NCBI GenBank assembly: GCA_018335855.1
Contig: JAGXRM010000055.1
Location: 1-64,000 of the forward strand
DNA from: Clostridiales bacterium
Lineage (GTDB): Bacteria > Bacillota > Dethiobacteria > Dethiobacterales > Dethiobacteraceae
Reading direction: 5' to 3'
DNA: 64,000 bases
This document shows, one piece after another, positions 61,395 through 64,000 of this stretch. The notes beneath the pieces were generated by a model. It did not search any database. It was not told the DNA's origin and worked only from the letters and a program-made list of their open reading frames with translations. The position numbers were made by a program, and so were the translations under genes. Each line of letters starts with the position of its first letter. Positions within the stretch are counted from its first letter, which is position 1.

Positions 61395-61880
61395 TTACCG
61401 GTTGTTTACCCCCAAAGGCGAAAGTCCGTTTTCTACGAGCTTCATAAGATCTTTTATTATCCCATGCAAATCGAGTTTTTTAATAATTTCAATGTTGCCT
61501 GGCTCATAGATCTGGCCAAAATAGTTCGGACCTGCTTTAGTAGCCACATACTTAGCGAACTCGGTGGTGAGGGCATTTATAAAAAAAACCATTAGATCTG
61601 TGCCCACGTCATCTCGGACCTGCCTACTGTTTTTGGCGTTCTCCAGCAGGTGAACCATATAATGTTGGCTCATCTCCTTCATCTTGGCCAAGCTTTCATC
61701 AACCAGTGGTCCGTTAAAAGCACTGACGAGCAACTTACTGTGCATCGGATTGTTTAAGTCAAATTCTGAGCCCTGTAACATCAGTGCGGCAAAGCCCTCA
61801 AAGAAGTCGTCAAACACCACAACCTGTTCACTTTCCTGCAAAAACTTTAATTTAGCCTGGCTGGAAGACCGCCTGGTCAT
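61395..61880 (-). pseudogene. TetR-family regulator lacking its DNA-binding domain
   Basis: 161 residues matching the ligand-binding C-terminal domain of TetR proteins (QAKLKFLQESEQVVVFDDFF, FDLNNPMHSKLLVSAFNGPL, MVFFINALTTEFAKYVATKA). The N-terminal HTH of about 45 residues that should precede it is missing, and nothing TetR-like is found in the upstream 200 bases. It should be unable to bind DNA. It is adjacent and parallel to the truncated hydrolase gene, which it may once have controlled. Confidence 0.65.
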
Positions 61881-62146
61881 GTCAAGTGTTTTAATTTAAA
61901 GAAATCCCCCCGGTTTTAAATATTAAAAGTGCTTGGGTTTAATTAAGTTTTAGTGAAAACCGGTGGCAGAGGCCTCTGAATTTCTTGTATTTCCACATTG
62001 CTCATTTAACTAATTGCCGATTTAAACAGTCTATTGTGTTTTAACGCAGAATTATCTATGCACTATAGAACTCAGGACTTAAGTGGAGTTTACGGGGTAA
62101 GGCAATAGTCGAGCAAAAGAAGGTTATTGCTTTTAACATATATAAG
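61881..62146. other. Intergenic region upstream of the HTH-Uma2 gene
   Basis: No gene supported. It has CCGGTTTT near 61913 and its inverse AAAACCGG near 61960, about 40 bases apart, and otherwise AT-rich sequence leading into the promoter at 62147. Confidence 0.4.
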
Positions 62147-62176
62147 TTGATTTTAGTTGTTTCCAGATTGTATAAT
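62147..62176 (+). promoter_or_regulatory. Promoter of the HTH-Uma2 gene
   Basis: TTGATT at 62147-62152, an 18-base spacer and TATAAT at 62171-62176, only 18 bases before the start codon, so the leader is very short. Confidence 0.65.
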
Positions 62177-62194
62177 AGAAACGGAGGTGGGAAC

Positions 62195-62956
62195 ATGGAT
62201 AATGGGAAAGACCTTATCACGGCTCAAGTATTGGCTGATGCCCTTGACCTCTCTGTTGAAACAATTTGGAGATATACCAGGAGCAATAAAATTCCTTATG
62301 TGCACCTTGGTGAAAGACAATACCGATATAATCTTAATGAAGTTATTCAGGCTCTTTCCGGAGTTGTCAAAGAAAAACGTCAGGACTACAAAACTGAATG
62401 TAAAACTTATACCTACCAGGATTATCTGGCATTACCGGAGGAACCGGGATTCCGCTATGAGGTCCTGGAAGGTGAACTGGTCAAAGAACCCTCACCTAAT
62501 TTGTTGCATCAAAGAATATCCAGAGAATTGGAATTTCTTTTGATCACTTATTTTAAACAGGCGGATCCTATAGGAGAAGTTTTTGACGCTCCGCTGGACG
62601 TTACATTTGAGGACATAACCGTAGTTCAGCCGGATATTCTTTACATAGCCGGAAACCGGCTTGATATCATGAAAAAAAACAGGATTGACGGTGCTCCGAC
62701 TTTGACCGTAGAGATTATATCTGATTCCAGCTGGCGAAAAGATCGAATGAGAAAACTGCAGATTTACCAAAAGGCCGGGGTTCAACATTATTGGCTGGTA
62801 AATCCTCTGGATAATACATTTGAATGCTTTGCTCTCAGGGACGGAATATACTCACTAGTGGCTTTAGGAATGGATGATGATGTGCTAGAGCATCCTGGCT
62901 TCCCAGGCCTGGCCATTCCGTTGGCTGAATTATGGTATGATCCAACCCGGCCTTAA
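62195..62956 (+). CDS. Excisionase-type HTH fused to a Uma2 (DUF820) nuclease-like domain
   Basis: 253 residues. The N-terminus is a MerR/excisionase-type HTH (LITAQVLADALDLSVETIWR, YTRSNKIPYVHLGERQYRY; about 6-52). The remainder is a Uma2 domain of the PD-(D/E)xK superfamily, with YEVLEGELVKEPSPNLLHQ, VVQPDILYI (the conserved Asp) and PTLTVEIISDSSWRKDRM (the E-x-x-S region). GGAGGTGGG precedes ATG. The fusion could target nuclease activity or regulate its own promoter. Role unknown; typical of accessory regions. Confidence 0.82.
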   Translation: MDNGKDLITAQVLADALDLSVETIWRYTRSNKIPYVHLGERQYRYNLNEVIQALSGVVKEKRQDYKTECKTYTYQDYLALPEEPGFRYEVLEGELVKEPSPNLLHQRISRELEFLLITYFKQADPIGEVFDAPLDVTFEDITVVQPDILYIAGNRLDIMKKNRIDGAPTLTVEIISDSSWRKDRMRKLQIYQKAGVQHYWLVNPLDNTFECFALRDGIYSLVALGMDDDVLEHPGFPGLAIPLAELWYDPTRP

Positions 62957-63355
62957 CATTAAGCGGCTGTGATATTCTAGCTATGATAGAATGTTTTCCC
63001 TTCTGGCATCACATACACTGAAACTACCGTACAGGATGATAAACATATAAGAAAGGTGCGCTTATTCGGTTCCCTTGCGCGCGCTTTTGTTGGTTTCATT
63101 AAGCAGCTTCACAAGCTGTGAAGCGTTATAATTTTCTGGCAGTATAAAAAAACCACCACACTTTTATAAAGTGGGCGGCGTGGTCACAAATGGTCACGGA
63201 AGTGTTATAACTTACTATTTTTCAGCTAACTTACAACGTTCTCCTACGGGGAAAAGCCTTAAATTAATTAACTTCTTGGCACTTTAGCATACATTACGGA
63301 CATCCTAATAAAGTCTGCAACATGGGGTTAATTATATTTTGCACGGAATCCACAG
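62957..63355. other. Gene-free stretch with a decayed gene tail
   Basis: No intact gene. Bases 63147-63252 resemble the 3' end and terminator of the hydrolase-like gene 2.5 kb to the left; the remainder shows nothing recognisable. Confidence 0.5.
63147..63252 (-). repeat. Gene tail plus terminator, copy B (orphan)
   Basis: Shares TCACAAATGGTCACGGAAG, ATAACTTACT and CGTTCTCCT with copy A in the same order, and carries a comparable minus-strand terminator ending GGTGGTTTTTTT. No coding region precedes it, so it is the leftover of a deleted paralogue. Confidence 0.6.
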
Positions 63356-63634
63356 TCACTTTAGTTTAAAAGGTATAACCTTACCTTTATCTGGTTGAGG
63401 TGATTTGTCCTTGCAAGACTTACAACCTCCACCACAGCCGGCTTCATAACCTATAAACACTTTACGCCAGTAAACATGCCATTTTTCATTTACTTTCTCT
63501 ATTTTAGTCTCAACATAATACTGGGGGCCACGTGGTTGGCTGGCCAATCTGGCTTCTGTAGTTGAAACAATTTTTGCAGCTTTTGACGCTTTTACCTCCG
63601 AGTCAAAGGAAGTTTGTAGCTTTACCCATTCCAT
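63356..63634 (-). CDS. Small protein with a Gly-Cys-rich motif, unrecognised
   Basis: 92 residues starting MEWVKLQTSFDSEVKASKAA after AAGGGAG. The body has a beta-rich pattern (QYYVETKIEKVNEKWHVYWR), then EAGCGGGCKSCKDKSPQPDK with three Cys, and a basic end. The CGGGCKSC cluster may bind metal or take part in thiol chemistry. Family not recognised. Confidence 0.65.
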   Translation of the reverse strand: MEWVKLQTSFDSEVKASKAAKIVSTTEARLASQPRGPQYYVETKIEKVNEKWHVYWRKVFIGYEAGCGGGCKSCKDKSPQPDKGKVIPFKLK

Positions 63635-63719
63635 ATGAATTACTCCCTTGCAGTTAATTATAAATACTACAATTTGCTAATAAATGCTGGTATCATCAGA
63701 CGTTTTTAAAAATGGCAAT

Positions 63720-64000
63720 TTAGCTTTTGGGGCGTAAAAACCTTGCAGAATAGGAACCAAGCGTATAAAGAGCTGCCATGGGATTGTGTCCTGAGACCCG
63801 GTCTTTAACAGCAAAAACTGTTGTTGGAGCTTTAGTGTTCATAAAGAAAAGTGAATCATGCCCTACGCACAGTCCCATCAGTATGTTAAAATCCGTCTTG
63901 GATTCATTTAGGACCTCTGCTTGTGTCAGGGGATTGCACATAGGTTCAAACGAACCGATCTGAACTTTCTCAGAGTCCGACAGGCCTATTTCTTCTTTTG
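63720..64000 (-). CDS. DUF1847 family metal-binding protein (partial)
   Basis: The frame is open from the right edge to the stop at 63720, at least 93 residues. EEIGLSDSEKVQIGSFEPMC, ILMGLCVGHDSLFF and VFAVKDRVSGHNPMAALYTL match the C-terminal half of DUF1847 proteins, which carry several conserved Cys. The N-terminal CxxC region is outside the window. Function unknown. Confidence 0.8.
   Translation of the reverse strand, partial: KEEIGLSDSEKVQIGSFEPMCNPLTQAEVLNESKTDFNILMGLCVGHDSLFFMNTKAPTTVFAVKDRVSGHNPMAALYTLGSYSARFLRPKS

Noticed and set aside
1-64000. CRISPR arrays, tRNA and rRNA genes
   Set aside because: Looked for regularly spaced repeats, cloverleaf-like segments and rRNA stretches by eye and recognised none; a computed search would be needed to exclude a tRNA.

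Overview
The window looks like the chromosome of an anaerobic, probably spore-forming Firmicute (Bacillota; Peptococcaceae/Dethiobacter-like, an inference). Reasons: a ytrH-ytrI pair (sporulation membrane proteins) divergent from dnaE, strong GGAGG-type ribosome sites, pyruvate kinase with the extra C-terminal PEP-utiliser domain, an FprA flavodiiron protein, a Sec-decoding proteome and a tRNA 2-selenouridine synthase. No rRNA, tRNA or CRISPR array was recognised.

Region 1 (1-44.4 kb) is mostly core genome. It holds a C4-dicarboxylate block (3' end of a fumarase beta subunit, mdh, Fe-S and flavoprotein subunits of a fumarate reductase-like enzyme), a CoA-transferase, and an acetate module (two-subunit Na+/solute symporter and acetyl-CoA synthetase with matching promoters). 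Then come a Lon-like protease, mnmH, two methyltransferases, csoR-copZ, a Fur-family regulator, ytrIH, dnaE, pfkA-pyk, a thioesterase, fxsA, an HDAC-like deacetylase, a DUF1015 protein, a DnaQ-like exonuclease with a CBS/DUF294 protein, c-di-GMP proteins, typA, an ABC-F ATPase, transketolase and fprA. Several genes here are broken by small internal or terminal losses (fumB tail copy, PAS-GGDEF-HD-GYP, glcD, acuB-like).

Region 2 (44.4-64 kb) is an accessory region. Its main signal is a cluster of genes that look split by TGA but read through as selenoproteins, each with a short hairpin of bacterial SECIS geometry just 3' of the TGA. They are an 11-haem c-type cytochrome lipoprotein, an iodothyronine-deiodinase-like protein, two proteins of the glycine/betaine/D-proline reductase selenoprotein B family, and a membrane-anchored thioredoxin with a W-U-x-x-C active site. 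A sixth, a YtxJ-like protein with Sec in place of its redox cysteine, lies in region 1 at 33.6-34.0 kb. The thioredoxin operon (thioredoxin, truncated ccdA, lgt-like) and an adjacent blaI-blaR1-like regulatory pair carry the same CACTAC-N5-GTAGTG palindrome, so they probably form one regulon.

The accessory region also has a tandem rhodanese lipoprotein beside the cytochrome, a DinJ-YafQ toxin-antitoxin pair, a geranylgeranyl-reductase-type flavoprotein, a DUF3179 protein, an HTH-Uma2 fusion, and remnants of an IS3-type transposase, nrfA, a DUF1657 protein, a TetR regulator and an alpha/beta hydrolase. Together these suggest an envelope thiol/selenol redox system built from repeatedly reshuffled accessory genes. 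The Sec calls rest on reading frame, family alignment from memory and hairpin geometry. The functions of the reductase B-like, deiodinase-like and Sec-cytochrome proteins are not established by the sequence.
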